A program made the translations under genes and the position numbers. From NCBI RefSeq assembly GCF_015163715.1, contig NZ_JADDUM010000142.1:1-33240 (forward strand): DNA of 33,240 nucleotides. The letters are read 5' to 3'. Positions 8,315-18,180 of this stretch are shown here, piece by piece (the stretch's first letter is position 1; each line of letters opens with the position of its first letter). The notes under the pieces were generated by a model, which had not been told where the DNA came from, did no database searches, and was given only the letters and a program-made list of their open reading frames with translations. Source of the stretch: Pseudomonas cyclaminis (lineage in GTDB: Bacteria; Pseudomonadota; Gammaproteobacteria; Pseudomonadales; Pseudomonadaceae).

Positions 8315-9784
8315 CTACTTCTTATCCCTGCGCTTCTTGTCGGCCTTCTTGTGGTGAGTCATCAAACGACGCTTCTTGTTCACCTGACGGTCCGTCAGTG
8401 TGTTCTTGTTGCCTTCGTATGGGTTCTCGCCACCCTTGAACTCGATACGGATCGGCGTACCGACCAGTTTCAAGACACGGCGGTAGGTGTTTTCCAGGTA
8501 ACGCACGTAGGACTTGGGCACCTTCTCGATCTGGTTACCGTGGATCACGATAATCGGCGGGTTGGCACCACCCAAGTGGGCGTAACGCAGTTTGATCCGG
8601 CGGTTGTTGACCATCGGCGGCGCGTGCTCGCCCACCGCGTCTTCCAGGATCTGGGTGAGGCGGTTGGTCGGCCAGCGGGTGACCGCGGATTTGAACGAGT
8701 TCTGTACGGACGCGTAGAGGTTGCCCACGCCGGTGCCGTGCAGTGCCGAGATAAAGTGGATATCGGCGAACTCAACGAAGAACAGGCGACGTTGCAGCTC
8801 GATTTTCACGAAATCGCGCTCGCTCGGCGTCATGCCGTCCCACTTGTTGATCGCGATCACCAGTGCCCGACCCGCTTCCAGGGCAAAGCCCAGCAGGTTG
8901 AGGTCGTGATCCACCACGCCTTCGCGGGCGTCCATCACGAAGATCACCACGTTGGCGTCTTTGATCGCTTGCAGGGTTTTGACCACGGAGAACTTTTCAA
9001 CTTCCTCGTGGATCTTGCCGCGCTTGCGCACACCAGCGGTGTCGATCAGCGTGTACTTCTCGTCGTTACGCTCGAACGGGATGTAGATACTGTCGCGGGT
9101 GGTGCCGGGTTCGTCGTAGACGATTACACGGTCTTCACCGAGCATACGGTTGACCAGGGTCGACTTGCCGACGTTAGGGCGACCGATGATGGCGATCTTG
9201 ATACCGTCTTTTTCGCTCGGGCCAGGAATGCGCTTGGCTTCCTCACCTTCGGCAACGATCTCTTCTTCACCTTCCTCTTCCTCAGCGTCATCCTTAGGAA
9301 AGGTGCTGAGGGCGATTTCCAGCATCTGGGTGATGCCGCGACCGTGGGCGCCGGCGACCGGGATCGCATCGCCCAGGCCCATCGGGCTGAATTCGGCACG
9401 GGCCGCCTCAGGATCGATGTTATCGATCTTGTTCGCGACCAGGTAGGAACGCTTGTTGCGCTTGCGCAGGTGCTCGCCAATCATCTGGTCGGCGGCGGTG
9501 TAGCCCGCGCGGGCGTCCACCAGGAACAACACGACATCGGCTTCTTCAATGGCCAGCAGCGACTGCTCGGCCATTTTTTCGTCCATGCCATGCTCATCAC
9601 CGGAGATACCACCGGTGTCGACAATAATGTAGGAGCGCCCTTGCCACTTTGCCTCACCGTATTGGCGATCACGGGTCAGACCGGACAAGTCGCCGACAAT
9701 GGCGTCGCGAGTCCTGGTCAGGCGGTTGAACAAGGTGGACTTGCCGACGTTAGGTCGGCCCACCAGGGCAATTACGGGAACCAT
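8315..9784 (-). CDS. der: Ribosome biogenesis GTPase Der (EngA)
   Basis: 489 residues with two tandem Era-like G domains, each with GRPNVGKS (G1), a DTxG (G3: DTGG then DTAG) and NKxD (G4: NKID, then NKWD), joined by an acidic linker (EEEEGEEEI), then a KH-like C-terminal domain and a lysine-rich tail ([13 protein letters not shown]). Der acts late in 50S subunit assembly and is essential in most bacteria. The ATG at 9784 has GGAG 6 bases upstream; a GTG four codons earlier overlaps that site. It is the last gene of the hisS-yfgM-bamB-der set. Confidence 0.97.
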   Translation of the reverse strand: MVPVIALVGRPNVGKSTLFNRLTRTRDAIVGDLSGLTRDRQYGEAKWQGRSYIIVDTGGISGDEHGMDEKMAEQSLLAIEEADVVLFLVDARAGYTAADQMIGEHLRKRNKRSYLVANKIDNIDPEAARAEFSPMGLGDAIPVAGAHGRGITQMLEIALSTFPKDDAEEEEGEEEIVAEGEEAKRIPGPSEKDGIKIAIIGRPNVGKSTLVNRMLGEDRVIVYDEPGTTRDSIYIPFERNDEKYTLIDTAGVRKRGKIHEEVEKFSVVKTLQAIKDANVVIFVMDAREGVVDHDLNLLGFALEAGRALVIAINKWDGMTPSERDFVKIELQRRLFFVEFADIHFISALHGTGVGNLYASVQNSFKSAVTRWPTNRLTQILEDAVGEHAPPMVNNRRIKLRYAHLGGANPPIIVIHGNQIEKVPKSYVRYLENTYRRVLKLVGTPIRIEFKGGENPYEGNKNTLTDRQVNKKRRLMTHHKKADKKRRDKK

Positions 9785-9816
9785 GCGGCTCTCCACTTCG
9801 TTATTTCAGAAAATAC

Positions 9817-9840
9817 AAAAGCCGCTGCAGGGCAGCGGCT
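9817..9840 (-). terminator. Hairpin with T-rich tail between bamB and der
   Basis: On the minus strand AGCCGCTG-CCCTG-CAGCGGCT runs into TTTGTATTTT. It resembles a terminator yet lies upstream of der, so it is either a partial terminator that reduces der expression or implies a separate der promoter within the last 35 bases. Confidence 0.65.
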
Positions 9841-9872
9841 GGTGCTCGGGGCAGCATCGTCAGATGCCGCAT

Positions 9873-9890
9873 GCCCCGCCGAAGCGGGGC
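9873..9890 (-). other. Stable hairpin with UUCG tetraloop after bamB
   Basis: Read on the minus strand the transcript forms GCCCCGC-UUCG-GCGGGGC, a 7-bp all-GC stem closed by a UUCG loop, an exceptionally stable RNA motif. No T-run follows. It lies 29 bases after the bamB stop and may protect the 3' end of the upstream mRNA. Confidence 0.6.
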
Positions 9891-9918
9891 CGCCTGGGTG
9901 TTACCCCAAGCATAGTTC

Positions 9919-11070
9919 TTACTTGATGGTCAGGGCTTCCAGCTTGCCGCTGTTGCCATACACATAAAGCATGTTACCCACGACCAGCGGACGCGCACGC
10001 AGGCCGTCGCTGTCGATACGTTCACGACCTACAAAGCGACCGTCCACCTGGCTCAGCAGGTGCAGGTAGCCTTCGAAGTCGCCGACCGCTACGTAGCTGG
10101 AGAACACTTCCGGTGCCGACAGCTGACGGCGAGCCAGGGAGTCGTTGCTCCACAACGCGGTGGTGGAACGCTCATCGACACTTTCAACGGTGCCGGATGC
10201 CAGGCTGACGTAGACGCTGCCAAACCCTTGGGCGACACCGGCATAGCTGGAAGCATCACGCTGCCAGTTAACACGGCCGCTCTGCAGGTCCAGCGCAGCA
10301 ACGCGGCCCTGGTAGGTGGCGACGTAGAGGGTTTCACCCGACAGCAGCAAGCCACCGTCGATGTCCACTACACGATCAAGCTCGGAACGACCTTGCGGGA
10401 TGGCCACACGGGTTTCCCAGGCCGGCACGCCGTTCTGGGTGTCCAGGGCGACCACTTTACCGGTCGACAGGCCTGCGACGGCCAGATTGTTGGTCACAAC
10501 CGGACCACTGGTACCGCGCAGGGTCAGCACTGCTGGCGTGCTGTCGTACAACCAACGCTGGTTGCCGGTAGCGGCATCCAGACCGATGACACGGTCATCC
10601 TGGGTCTGCACCACGACGATGTCGCCGTTGGTGGCAGGCGGTGCGAGGACTTCACTGGTCACGCGAGCGCGCCATTTCTCTTCACCGGTGCTGGAATCCA
10701 GGGCAACCACTTCGCCTTTCAGCGTGCCGACCATCACCAGGCCGTAACCCACGCCTACGGCGCCGGACACGGGCAATTCGAGGTCTTTCTTCCACTTCAC
10801 GTCACCGTTCATGCGATCCATGGAGATCACTACGCCCGTCACGTCAGCGGCCACAATGTTGTCACCGTCGATTGCCGGCACCAGCATGTTGTAGGTTTCG
10901 CCCTGACCGTCACCAATGGAACGGCTCCACTGCTTTTGCAGAACGACTTCTTCCTTGAAGCTGGTCAGCTCGGCCGGAGGCAGTTCTTTCTTACTGTTGC
11001 TGCTGCAACCCGCGGCCAGAACGGCCAGAGCCAGCAATGCTGCATGTTTCCAACGGATCACGTCACGCAT
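9919..11070 (-). CDS. bamB: Outer membrane assembly lipoprotein BamB
   Basis: 383 residues. A lipoprotein signal ends in the lipobox LAAGC (C22), followed by SSNSKKE, and then an eight-bladed PQQ-like beta-propeller; blade signatures include GDVKWKKDLELPVSG, STGEEKWRARV, ATGNQRWLYD, QNGVPAWETRV and QSGRVNWQRD. BamB helps BamA fold outer-membrane proteins. The ATG at 11070 overlaps the yfgM-like stop by 8 bases, and AAGGGG directly abuts it; a GTG three codons in (11061) has the better spacing to that site and could be the true start. The order yfgM-bamB-der is conserved in gammaproteobacteria. Confidence 0.95.
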   Translation of the reverse strand: MRDVIRWKHAALLALAVLAAGCSSNSKKELPPAELTSFKEEVVLQKQWSRSIGDGQGETYNMLVPAIDGDNIVAADVTGVVISMDRMNGDVKWKKDLELPVSGAVGVGYGLVMVGTLKGEVVALDSSTGEEKWRARVTSEVLAPPATNGDIVVVQTQDDRVIGLDAATGNQRWLYDSTPAVLTLRGTSGPVVTNNLAVAGLSTGKVVALDTQNGVPAWETRVAIPQGRSELDRVVDIDGGLLLSGETLYVATYQGRVAALDLQSGRVNWQRDASSYAGVAQGFGSVYVSLASGTVESVDERSTTALWSNDSLARRQLSAPEVFSSYVAVGDFEGYLHLLSQVDGRFVGRERIDSDGLRARPLVVGNMLYVYGNSGKLEALTIK

Positions 11071-11704
11071 CCCCTTTGGCCAAGTCGTCGAGCTTGATTT
11101 GTAAGCCACCGACCGCCGCTTCATCAGACAGCGCCGCCTTGGCTTTCTTGTACGCAGCATTGGCTTCGTCGGTACGACCCAATTGGACCAACAGGTCGCC
11201 CTTGAGCTCTTCGCGAGTGGCTACAAATGCCTTGTCCGCATCGCCGTCGAGCAGTTTGAGTGCTTCGTCAGCCTTGTTCTGTGCCGCCAATACCTGAGCC
11301 AGGCGCTGACGTGCGATTTCACCCAGGGTCGGGTTGGTCGGTTTGTCGGCGATTGCTTTCAGCTCGGCGGCTGCATCATCCAACTTGCCGGTGTCGACCG
11401 CGACTTTCGCGACAAACAGACTGCCGTATTGGGCGTAGGTGCTGCCGCCGAATTCGTTTTTCAGCTTGCCGGCCAGGTCTGCGACCTGCGCAGGGTCAGG
11501 CTTGCCGCTTGGCGTCAGGGTGGTTTCCAGCAATTGCTGATAAACGATCGAGGCGCCTTGGGATTGGTTGGCCTGATACTTGGTCCAGGCTTGCCAGCCG
11601 AACACCACCACTAAAGCCAGCAGACCGCCAGTAACCAGGGGCTTGCCGTTACGCTGCCACCAGTCCTTGAACTCGGCCAGTTGCTCATCATCAGTACTCG
11701 ACAC
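11063..11704 (-). CDS. YfgM-like tetratricopeptide membrane protein
   Basis: 213 residues. A short cytoplasmic N-terminus rich in acidic and Trp residues (DEQLAEFKDWWQRNGK) is followed by one membrane helix (about 25-43) and a periplasmic tetratricopeptide-like helical domain. In E. coli, YfgM is an ancillary SecYEG subunit that works with PpiD and periplasmic chaperones. It lies between hisS and bamB, the same place as in E. coli, which supports orthology. Its stop overlaps the bamB start by 8 bases. Confidence 0.9.
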   Translation of the reverse strand: MSSTDDEQLAEFKDWWQRNGKPLVTGGLLALVVVFGWQAWTKYQANQSQGASIVYQQLLETTLTPSGKPDPAQVADLAGKLKNEFGGSTYAQYGSLFVAKVAVDTGKLDDAAAELKAIADKPTNPTLGEIARQRLAQVLAAQNKADEALKLLDGDADKAFVATREELKGDLLVQLGRTDEANAAYKKAKAALSDEAAVGGLQIKLDDLAKGDA

Positions 11705-11745
11705 CCCAATACTCCTTAATCGCTAAATTCGGCTGTTCGACAGCT

Positions 11746-13035
11746 TCAACCCTGCACGACGCAGGTGGCCAAGTGCGCAGCGAGCGCATCAAAGGCAATG
11801 TTCTGTTGCTCGCCCTGGCCACGCAGGGGTTTGAAACCTATCACTTGCTGGGCCAGTTCGTCATCGCCAAGGATCAGTGCATACAGCGCACCGCTCTTGT
11901 CGGCCTTCTTGAACTGGCTCTTGAAGCTGCCAGCGCCGGCATTGACCTGCAGGCGCAGGTTCGGCAGTTGATCGCGTACTTTTTCGCTCAGGGCCAGGGC
12001 CGCCAGTTCGGCTGCCTCGCCAAAGGCGCACAGGTACACGTCCACCTGACGGGAAATTTCTTGCGGGACTTGTTCCAGGGTTTCCAGCAGCAAGATCAGC
12101 CGCTCGATGCCCATGGCAAACCCCACACCGCTGGTCGGCTTGCCGCCCATCTGCTCGACCAGGCCATCGTAGCGACCACCGGCACACACGGTGCCCTGGG
12201 CGCCGAGCTTGTCGGTGACCCATTCGAATACGGTCTTGCTGTAGTAATCGAGGCCACGTACCAGCTTGGTGTTGATCACGAACGGAATACCGGCCGCATC
12301 CAGACGCGCCTTGAGGCCTTCGAAGTGAATGCGCGATTCGTCGTCCAGGTAGTCGGCCATTTTCGGCGCATTGACCAGCACGGCCTGGGTGTCGGCGTTC
12401 TTGGTATCCAGGACGCGCAGCGGGTTGGTTTTCAGACGGCGCTGGCTGTCTTCGTCCAACTTGTCCAGATGAGCCGAGAGGTACTCGACCAAGGCCACTT
12501 TGTAGCGGCCACGGGACTCACTGGTGCCCAGGCTGTTGAGCTCAAGCTTGACCGCGTCGCGGATGCCCAGCAGGCCCCACAGGCGCCAGGTGAGTACGAT
12601 CAACTCGGCGTCGATATCCGGGCCATCAATGTTGAACACTTCAAGGCCGATCTGGTGAAACTGACGATAACGGCCTTTCTGTGGACGCTCGTGGCGGAAC
12701 ATCGGGCCGATGTACCACAGCTTCTGCGGCTGGCCTGCACCGGTGAGCCCGTGCTCAAGCACGGCGCGCACGCACGCGGCAGTGCCTTCCGGACGCAGGG
12801 TCAGGGAGTCGCCGTTGCGGTCTTCAAAGGTGTACATCTCTTTTTCGACGATATCGGTCACTTCACCGATGGAGCGCTTGAACAGCTCGGTGAACTCGAC
12901 GATCGGCATGCGGATCTGCTTGTAACCGTAGTTATCCAGCAGGCGCGCGACAGTATTCTCGAAATAGCGCCACAGAGGCGTCTGCTCCGGCAGGATGTCG
13001 TTCATGCCACGAATGGCTTGCAGAGACTTGCTCAC
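11746..13035 (-). CDS. hisS: Histidyl-tRNA synthetase
   Basis: 429 residues, normal HisRS length. Class II core motifs are visible: motif 2 region ([12 protein letters not shown] ... [23 protein letters not shown]), the HisRS-specific histidine-binding loop ([13 protein letters not shown]) and motif 3 ([11 protein letters not shown]). The C-terminal anticodon-binding domain covers about 330-429. The enzyme charges tRNA-His in the cytoplasm and is essential. It follows ispG by 23 bases in the same operon. Confidence 0.97.
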   Translation of the reverse strand: MSKSLQAIRGMNDILPEQTPLWRYFENTVARLLDNYGYKQIRMPIVEFTELFKRSIGEVTDIVEKEMYTFEDRNGDSLTLRPEGTAACVRAVLEHGLTGAGQPQKLWYIGPMFRHERPQKGRYRQFHQIGLEVFNIDGPDIDAELIVLTWRLWGLLGIRDAVKLELNSLGTSESRGRYKVALVEYLSAHLDKLDEDSQRRLKTNPLRVLDTKNADTQAVLVNAPKMADYLDDESRIHFEGLKARLDAAGIPFVINTKLVRGLDYYSKTVFEWVTDKLGAQGTVCAGGRYDGLVEQMGGKPTSGVGFAMGIERLILLLETLEQVPQEISRQVDVYLCAFGEAAELAALALSEKVRDQLPNLRLQVNAGAGSFKSQFKKADKSGALYALILGDDELAQQVIGFKPLRGQGEQQNIAFDALAAHLATCVVQG

Positions 13036-13058
13036 ATCAAATCCTTAAATTCGTTCAA

Positions 13059-14168
13059 TCAGCCGCGAGCGATCAGCGCTGCGTCAGCTGCGACCTTTTC
13101 GGCCGCTTTCTCGCGGATCAGTCTTTCGAGCTCATCCACCAGATTGTCATTCGTTAACTTCTGCGCCGGCTTGCCGTCGATGTAGATCAGGTTCGGTGTG
13201 CCACCGGTCAAGCCCACATGGGCCTCCTTGGCTTCACCTGGCCCATTGACCACACAGCCAATCACTGCGACATCCAGCGGTACCAGCAGGTCTTCAAGGC
13301 GCAACTCCAGGTCGTTCATGGTTTTCACCACGTCGAAGTTCTGCCGCGAGCAGCTCGGGCAGGCAATGAAGTTGATGCCACGGGAACGCAAACGCAGGGA
13401 TTTGAGAATGTCGTAGCCGACTTTCACTTCCTCTACAGGGTCTGCCGCCAACGAGATGCGGATAGTATCGCCAATCCCTTCGGCGAGCAGCATACCGAGA
13501 CCCACCGCAGATTTCACTGTGCCTGAGCGCAAACCGCCAGCTTCGGTGATACCCAGGTGCAACGGCTGCACGATTTCCTTGGCCAGCAGGCGGTAGGCTT
13601 CCACCGCCATGAACACGTCGGAGGCCTTTACGCTGACCTTGAAGTCCTGGAAATTCAGGCGCTCAAGGTGCTCAACATGGCGCAGTGCCGACTCGACGAG
13701 CGCCGCCGGAGTCGGCTCGCCGTATTTCTTTTGCAGGTCTTTTTCCAGGGAGCCGGCGTTGACGCCGATGCGGATCGGAATGCCACGATCACGGGCAGCG
13801 TCCACCACGGCGCGCACACGGTCTTCACGACCAATGTTGCCCGGGTTGATACGCAGGCAGTCCACACCCAGTTCGGCCACGCGCAACGCGATCTTGTAGT
13901 CGAAGTGAATGTCGGCAACCAGCGGCACCTTGACCAACTGCTTGATGCGGCCGAAAGCCTCTGCGGCGTCCATGTCCGGTACCGAAACCCGCACGATGTC
14001 CACGCCGGCAGCTTCCAGGCGGTTGATCTGGGCCACGGTGGCGGCCACATCATTGGTGTCGCTATTGGTCATACTCTGTACTGCGATGGGGGCGTCGCCG
14101 CCCACCGGCACCGAGCCGACCCAGATCTTGCGCGATACGCGACGTTTGATTGGAGATTCGCCGTGCAT
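13059..14168 (-). CDS. ispG: 4-hydroxy-3-methylbut-2-enyl diphosphate synthase
   Basis: 369 residues. The N-terminal TIM barrel begins near [15 protein letters not shown]; the C-terminal [4Fe-4S] domain carries C270 and C273 (ACPSC), C305 ([10 protein letters not shown]) and the fourth ligand E312. IspG reduces the cyclic diphosphate MEcPP to HMBPP in the MEP isoprenoid pathway, using flavodoxin or ferredoxin electrons, and is essential. It depends on Fe-S assembly encoded nearby by the isc operon. Its start lies 2 bases from the rodZ-like stop, so translation is probably coupled. Confidence 0.97.
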   Translation of the reverse strand: MHGESPIKRRVSRKIWVGSVPVGGDAPIAVQSMTNSDTNDVAATVAQINRLEAAGVDIVRVSVPDMDAAEAFGRIKQLVKVPLVADIHFDYKIALRVAELGVDCLRINPGNIGREDRVRAVVDAARDRGIPIRIGVNAGSLEKDLQKKYGEPTPAALVESALRHVEHLERLNFQDFKVSVKASDVFMAVEAYRLLAKEIVQPLHLGITEAGGLRSGTVKSAVGLGMLLAEGIGDTIRISLAADPVEEVKVGYDILKSLRLRSRGINFIACPSCSRQNFDVVKTMNDLELRLEDLLVPLDVAVIGCVVNGPGEAKEAHVGLTGGTPNLIYIDGKPAQKLTNDNLVDELERLIREKAAEKVAADAALIARG

Positions 14169-14170
14169 GA

Positions 14171-15160
14171 CTATTGTCCCAACTTGATGCGAGCTGTCTC
14201 GCCACTGGTGAACGGCGCCACGTCCACAGGCTGGCCGTTGTAGGCCACTTGCGCGCCACGGGCGAAGCCCAGACGCAGCGTCAGAGGAGGCTTGCCGCCC
14301 TGGTCAAGCGTATCTCCCTTACGCTTCAGACCGCTGAACAACACTTTGCCATTGCCATCGGTGACTTGCGTCCAGCAGTCGGCAATGAAGGTCACTTGTA
14401 CGCGCCCGTCACCGGCGATCAATGCCGGGGTGGTAGGCGGCGAAATAGCGGGCGCAGCCGGGGCGGCTGGTGCGGGAGTCGCTGGCGCAGGCACGACCGG
14501 CGCATGGGCCTGGGCAGTTGGCACTGCCGGGGTCGCCGGCGCTACAGGAGCCGGCACAGCGGCAGTTGCCGCAGGAGCGGTTTGCGGTGTCGGCTGCTCG
14601 GTCGGGAGCGGGGCTTCAGACGTGGCCTGGCCCTCGGCAACAGCCTGGTCTTCCGGCTCGTCCAACGGATGGATCTGGGTGGTGCCGTCGGCGCTTTCGA
14701 CTTCGACGTGCTCCATGGCGTTGCTGGTCAGGTCCTTGCTGCGCTGGGAGGTCTGGTCTTGCCACCAGACAAACCCGCCACCGATCACCGCAATCAGCAG
14801 CAACAGGCTGACAATTCGCAAAATGGTATGGGAAACGCGCACCGGCTCTTCGATACGACCCAGGCCATGAACATTGCTGCCCTGGGAGTCGGTGCCCGTG
14901 AACTGGTCGAACTCCTGGACCAGAACGGTCTGGTCGATGCCCAGCAATTTGGCGTAGGCGCGGATATAGCCGCGGGCGAACGTGTGCCCAGGCAACTTAT
15001 CGAACGCGCCGGCTTCCAGATTGCCCAGGGACGTGGTGGTCAAATTGAGCTTGAGGGCCACTTCCGCCAGCGACCAACCATTGCTTTCGCGGGCCTGACG
15101 CAAGGTGTCGCCTGGGTTTACGCGATTAGCTGCTACAACTTCCGGGTGCGCCGCTTTCAT
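14171..15160 (-). CDS. RodZ-like helix-turn-helix membrane protein
   Basis: 329 residues. Residues 15-82 form an Xre-type HTH ([34 protein letters not shown]); one membrane helix is at 113-133; a Pro/Ala-rich periplasmic linker spans about 190-250; a C-terminal DUF4115 beta domain follows. RodZ links MreB filaments to the elongasome and sets rod shape. Two adjacent ATG codons (15163, 15160) are possible; the second has GGAG at 5 bases and is used here. After correcting the frameshift in pilF, the pilF stop overlaps this start (ATGATG), a tight coupling that the raw sequence hides. Confidence 0.88.
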   Translation of the reverse strand: MKAAHPEVVAANRVNPGDTLRQARESNGWSLAEVALKLNLTTTSLGNLEAGAFDKLPGHTFARGYIRAYAKLLGIDQTVLVQEFDQFTGTDSQGSNVHGLGRIEEPVRVSHTILRIVSLLLLIAVIGGGFVWWQDQTSQRSKDLTSNAMEHVEVESADGTTQIHPLDEPEDQAVAEGQATSEAPLPTEQPTPQTAPAATAAVPAPVAPATPAVPTAQAHAPVVPAPATPAPAAPAAPAISPPTTPALIAGDGRVQVTFIADCWTQVTDGNGKVLFSGLKRKGDTLDQGGKPPLTLRLGFARGAQVAYNGQPVDVAPFTSGETARIKLGQ

Positions 15161-15917
15161 CATTGCTCCGACAGGTATTGCTGATATTCCGGCGTACGGG
15201 ATAGAGTCGTTCGAGTTGCTGGCCAAAATGTGCGGCCGTGTCGCGTTCGTCATGAACCGTCGCCAGGCGCACACCGAGCAATAGACTACGTGCATTTTGC
15301 CCGCTGAGCAGGCTAAAACGCTCGTAATAGTCACGTGCTAGCACATAATGCCTGTCTTCGTAAGACAACTCAGCCATTTCGAGCAATGCCCGTGGCAGGC
15401 GACCGTTCAGGTGGATGGCTTTTTCCAATTGCTGACGAGCGCTGTCACGCTGGCCAAGACGCATTGAGGTCACCCCGAGGTTCTCGAACACCCGCGAACG
15501 CTCTGGGTAGAGGGTGTCGGCAGATGCTTGCTGGAAATAACGGGAAGCCTGGTCATAACGTTTCTGTTCGAACAGGAAGCTGCCGTAATTGTTCAGCAGC
15601 CGAGGATCGGCAGGACGGGAAGCCAGCGCCTTTTTGAAATACTGGTCGGCCAGCTCAGGCTCGGCCTGGGCCTGGAACACCAAGGCCAGTGCGGCAGTGG
15701 CATCGGCATCGTTGCTGTCCAGCTCAAGGGCCTTTTTCAACGGCACCTTGGCCTGCTCGCTCATGCCCTGCCGCAGGTAACCCAAGCCCAATTGCACATA
15801 GGCAACTTGCGCCTCCTCACGGCCTTTACCGGTTTGCAAAGGACTCTCATGGCCCGATGAAACACAACCGGCCCCAAGGCCAGTAACAAGCAGAAGCAGC
15901 GCGAGGCGCAAGGGCAT
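15126..15917 (-). CDS. pilF: Type IV pilus pilotin PilF/PilW, C-terminal frameshift
   Basis: A lipoprotein with signal and lipobox LGAGC (C18), then six tetratricopeptide repeats (for example AYVQLGLGYLRQGMSEQAKVPLKKALELDSND). PilF carries the secretin PilQ to the outer membrane. As read, the protein is 263 aa and ends in unrelated residues ([15 protein letters not shown]). Between 15197 and 15198, after residue 240 (LERLYP), one base is missing; adding it gives GTPEYQQYLSEQ and a stop at 15160-15162, 252 aa, overlapping the rodZ-like start. The restored end has normal coding character and gene spacing, so a dropped base is the simplest explanation. Confidence 0.9.
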   Translation of the reverse strand: MPLRLALLLLVTGLGAGCVSSGHESPLQTGKGREEAQVAYVQLGLGYLRQGMSEQAKVPLKKALELDSNDADATAALALVFQAQAEPELADQYFKKALASRPADPRLLNNYGSFLFEQKRYDQASRYFQQASADTLYPERSRVFENLGVTSMRLGQRDSARQQLEKAIHLNGRLPRALLEMAELSYEDRHYVLARDYYERFSLLSGQNARSLLLGVRLATVHDERDTAAHFGQQLERLYPVRRNISNTCRSNDESGAPGSCSS

Positions 15918-15929
15918 AGAGATCCTCTC

Positions 15930-17078
15930 TCAGATTCGATTCACAGCGATTTGCGGCATCTCGTCGGCGGCATTCAGTTCACGCACGGCGATATAACGTT
16001 CGCTGCGACGGGTGCGATCCAGCACCTGTCCTACCAATTGGCCACAGGCGGCGTCGATGTCTTCACCACGGGTGGTGCGTACGGTGACGTTGTAGCCGGC
16101 CTGGTGCAGTTGATCCTGGAAACGACGAATGGCGTTGTTGCTCGGCCGCTCGTAGCCAGAATGGGGAAACGGGTTAAACGGGATCAGGTTGATCTTGCAC
16201 GGGGTGTTCTTGAGCAACTCGATCATCTCGACCGCATGCTCGACCTTGTCGTTGATGTCCTTGAGCATGGTGTACTCAATGGTCAACACGCGCTTCTCGC
16301 CCAAGGTCGCCATGTAACGCTGGCACGATTCGAGCAGCATCTTAAGCGGATACTTCTTGTTGATCGGCACCAATTGGTTACGCAATGCGTCATTGGGTGC
16401 GTGCAGCGACAACGCCAGGGAGACGTCGATGTGCTTGGCCAGCTCATCGATCATCGGTACCACGCCGGAGGTCGACAGGGTCACGCGGCGCTTGGAAATG
16501 CCGTAGCCCAGGTCGTCCATCATCAGGTGCATGGCCGCAATCACATTGTCGAAGTTCAGCAGCGGCTCACCCATGCCCATCATCACCACGTTGGTGATGG
16601 CACGGTCGACTGTCGCCGGGACGCTGCCAAAGGATTTGTTGGCAATCCACACCTGGCCGATGACTTCGGCGGCGGTGAGGTTGCTATTGAAGCCTTGCTT
16701 GCCGGTGGAGCAGAAACTGCAATCCAGGGCACAGCCTGCCTGGGACGAAACGCACAAGGTGCCACGTTTGCCCTGGGGGATGTACACGGTCTCGACGCAG
16801 CTGCCGGACGCCACGCGCACTACCCATTTACGGGTACCGTCGGTGGAGATGTCCTCGCTGACCACTTCGGGACCACGGACCTCAGCAATGGTCTTGAGCT
16901 TGTCGCGCAAGGCCTTGCTGACGTTCGTCATGGCGTCGAAATCGTCGACACCAAAGTGGTGAATCCATTTCATTACCTGACCGGCACGGAAGCGCTTCTC
17001 CCCGATTGAGTCGAAGAATTTCTCCATTTCCGGCTGGGTCAGACCCAGCAGGTTGGTTTTAACAGTCGATGTAGTCAT
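15930..17078 (-). CDS. rlmN: Dual-specificity 23S rRNA/tRNA adenine-C2 methyltransferase RlmN
   Basis: 382 residues. A radical-SAM core holds the cluster motif C116-x3-C120-x2-C123 (CALDCSFC), the SAM-binding GEPLLN, and the catalytic C-terminal cysteine region (DAACGQLVG). RlmN methylates A2503 of 23S rRNA and A37 of several tRNAs by a ping-pong mechanism via a methyl-cysteine. It needs a [4Fe-4S] cluster, again fitting the neighbouring isc genes. ATG at 17078 has GAGG 8 bases upstream. It heads the rlmN-pilF-rodZ-ispG-hisS cluster, 29 bases after ndk with no terminator between. Confidence 0.96.
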   Translation of the reverse strand: MTTSTVKTNLLGLTQPEMEKFFDSIGEKRFRAGQVMKWIHHFGVDDFDAMTNVSKALRDKLKTIAEVRGPEVVSEDISTDGTRKWVVRVASGSCVETVYIPQGKRGTLCVSSQAGCALDCSFCSTGKQGFNSNLTAAEVIGQVWIANKSFGSVPATVDRAITNVVMMGMGEPLLNFDNVIAAMHLMMDDLGYGISKRRVTLSTSGVVPMIDELAKHIDVSLALSLHAPNDALRNQLVPINKKYPLKMLLESCQRYMATLGEKRVLTIEYTMLKDINDKVEHAVEMIELLKNTPCKINLIPFNPFPHSGYERPSNNAIRRFQDQLHQAGYNVTVRTTRGEDIDAACGQLVGQVLDRTRRSERYIAVRELNAADEMPQIAVNRI

Positions 17079-17107
17079 GGATTCACCCTCACTCTTTAAG
17101 CCAATGC

Positions 17108-17533
17108 TTAGCGAGCGGTTACTTCAGTAGCAGCGAAAAAGTACGAGATTTCGCGAGCGGCGGCAGCTTCGGAGTCCGAGCCGTGTACAGCGTTGGCGTC
17201 GATGGATTCAGCGAAGTCAGCACGGATGGTGCCGGCAGCAGCTTCTTTAGGGTTGGTAGCGCCCATCAGCTCACGGTTCAGAGCGATAGCGTTTTCGCCT
17301 TCCAGAACCTGAACAACAACAGGACCGGAGATCATGAAGGCAACCAGGTCGCCGAAGAAGCCACGAGCGCTGTGCTCAGCGTAGAAGCCTTCAGCTTCAG
17401 CCTTGGACAGTTGCTTGAGTTTCGAAGCTACAACCTTCAGGCCGGCTTTTTCGAAACGAGTGGTGATCTCGCCGATGACGTTTTTTGCAACAGCGTCAGG
17501 CTTGATGATGGAGAAAGTACGTTGAACAGCCAT
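17108..17533 (-). CDS. ndk: Nucleoside diphosphate kinase
   Basis: 141 residues, standard for bacterial NDK. It begins [14 protein letters not shown] and carries the phospho-histidine H117 in NAVHGSDS plus nucleotide contacts ([14 protein letters not shown]). NDK transfers the gamma phosphate among NTPs and dNTPs through phospho-His. ATG at 17533 has GGAG 7 bases upstream. It lies directly after the isc operon terminator and before rlmN, so it probably has its own promoter within or just before that terminator. Confidence 0.97.
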   Translation of the reverse strand: MAVQRTFSIIKPDAVAKNVIGEITTRFEKAGLKVVASKLKQLSKAEAEGFYAEHSARGFFGDLVAFMISGPVVVQVLEGENAIALNRELMGATNPKEAAAGTIRADFAESIDANAVHGSDSEAAAAREISYFFAATEVTAR

Positions 17534-17560
17534 GGTGTAACTCCAGAAACGGTAATTTAC

Positions 17561-17592
17561 GAAAAATTAAACCCGCGAATTATACGCGGGTT
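17561..17592 (-). terminator. isc operon terminator
   Basis: On the minus strand AACCCGCG (17592-17585) pairs with CGCGGGTT (17577-17570) across a 7-base loop and is followed by TAATTTTTC. It lies 30 bases after the iscX stop and separates isc from ndk. Confidence 0.85.
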
Positions 17593-17621
17593 CAGGGGTA
17601 TTGCCTAACCTGCAAGGTCGA

Positions 17622-17822
17622 TCAGTCGATTTCTTCGATCCAGAGCTGTTGGACAGCCTCCAGAACCTTCTCGCCACAACGGCCAGAGGTACTGTCGAAA
17701 TCGGGAAGCTCCATGATCCAGTGCTGCAGATCGACAAAATTAACGGTCAACGGATTCACGTCCGGCTTGGCTTCGGCCAACTCTTCAGCGATGCGTTGTA
17801 CATCATTCCAACCATAGCTCAT
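17622..17822 (-). CDS. iscX: Fe-S cluster assembly protein IscX
   Basis: 66 residues, acidic, all-helical, with the IscX pattern MSYGWNDVQRIAEELAE and the C-terminal LQHWIMELPDF and WIEEID. IscX binds IscS at the frataxin site and tunes the rate of cluster assembly. ATG at 17822 is chosen because family members start MSxGW; the upstream extension overlaps fdx. It is the last gene of the isc operon, as in E. coli. Confidence 0.95.
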   Translation of the reverse strand: MSYGWNDVQRIAEELAEAKPDVNPLTVNFVDLQHWIMELPDFDSTSGRCGEKVLEAVQQLWIEEID

Positions 17823-17835
17823 GACAGTGTCACCA

Positions 17836-18177
17836 TCAGTGCGGCGCTTCGGCCGCATGGTTAAGCGAATATTTCGGGATTTCGACGGTAATGTCTTCAG
17901 TGCCGACCTTGGCCTGACAGCTTAGACGCGAAGTCGCCTCCAGACCCCAGGCGCGATCGAGAAAGTCTTCTTCCAGCTCGTCAGCCTCTTCAAGCGAGTT
18001 GAACCCCTCGCGAATGATGCAGTGACAAGTGGTGCAAGCGCAGACACCGCCGCAGGCACTCTCGATCTCAATGTGGTTGTCATGGGCAACTTCGAGGATG
18101 GACTTGCCGGTCTCAGCCTCAACAACCATACCGTCCGGGCAATGCTCGGCGTGTGGCAGAAAAATGACCTGCGGCAT
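17836..18177 (-). CDS. fdx: ISC-type [2Fe-2S] ferredoxin
   Basis: 113 residues, adrenodoxin-like. The cluster ligands are C42, C48, C51 and C87 (CGGVCACTTC and LSCQ), matching E. coli Fdx numbering; extra cysteines are at 46 and 53. Fdx supplies electrons for cluster assembly on IscU. It sits 3 bases after hscA and before iscX within the operon. Confidence 0.96.
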   Translation of the reverse strand: MPQVIFLPHAEHCPDGMVVEAETGKSILEVAHDNHIEIESACGGVCACTTCHCIIREGFNSLEEADELEEDFLDRAWGLEATSRLSCQAKVGTEDITVEIPKYSLNHAAEAPH

Positions 18178-18180
18178 TAA

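Noticed and set aside
8285..9967. Long plus-strand reading frame opposite der
   Set aside because: It mirrors der, which has complete GTPase motifs; long antisense frames are common in GC-rich coding DNA.
14440..14600. Low-complexity Ala/Pro tract as a repeat element
   Set aside because: It is the Pro/Ala-rich periplasmic linker of the RodZ-like protein, not a DNA repeat.
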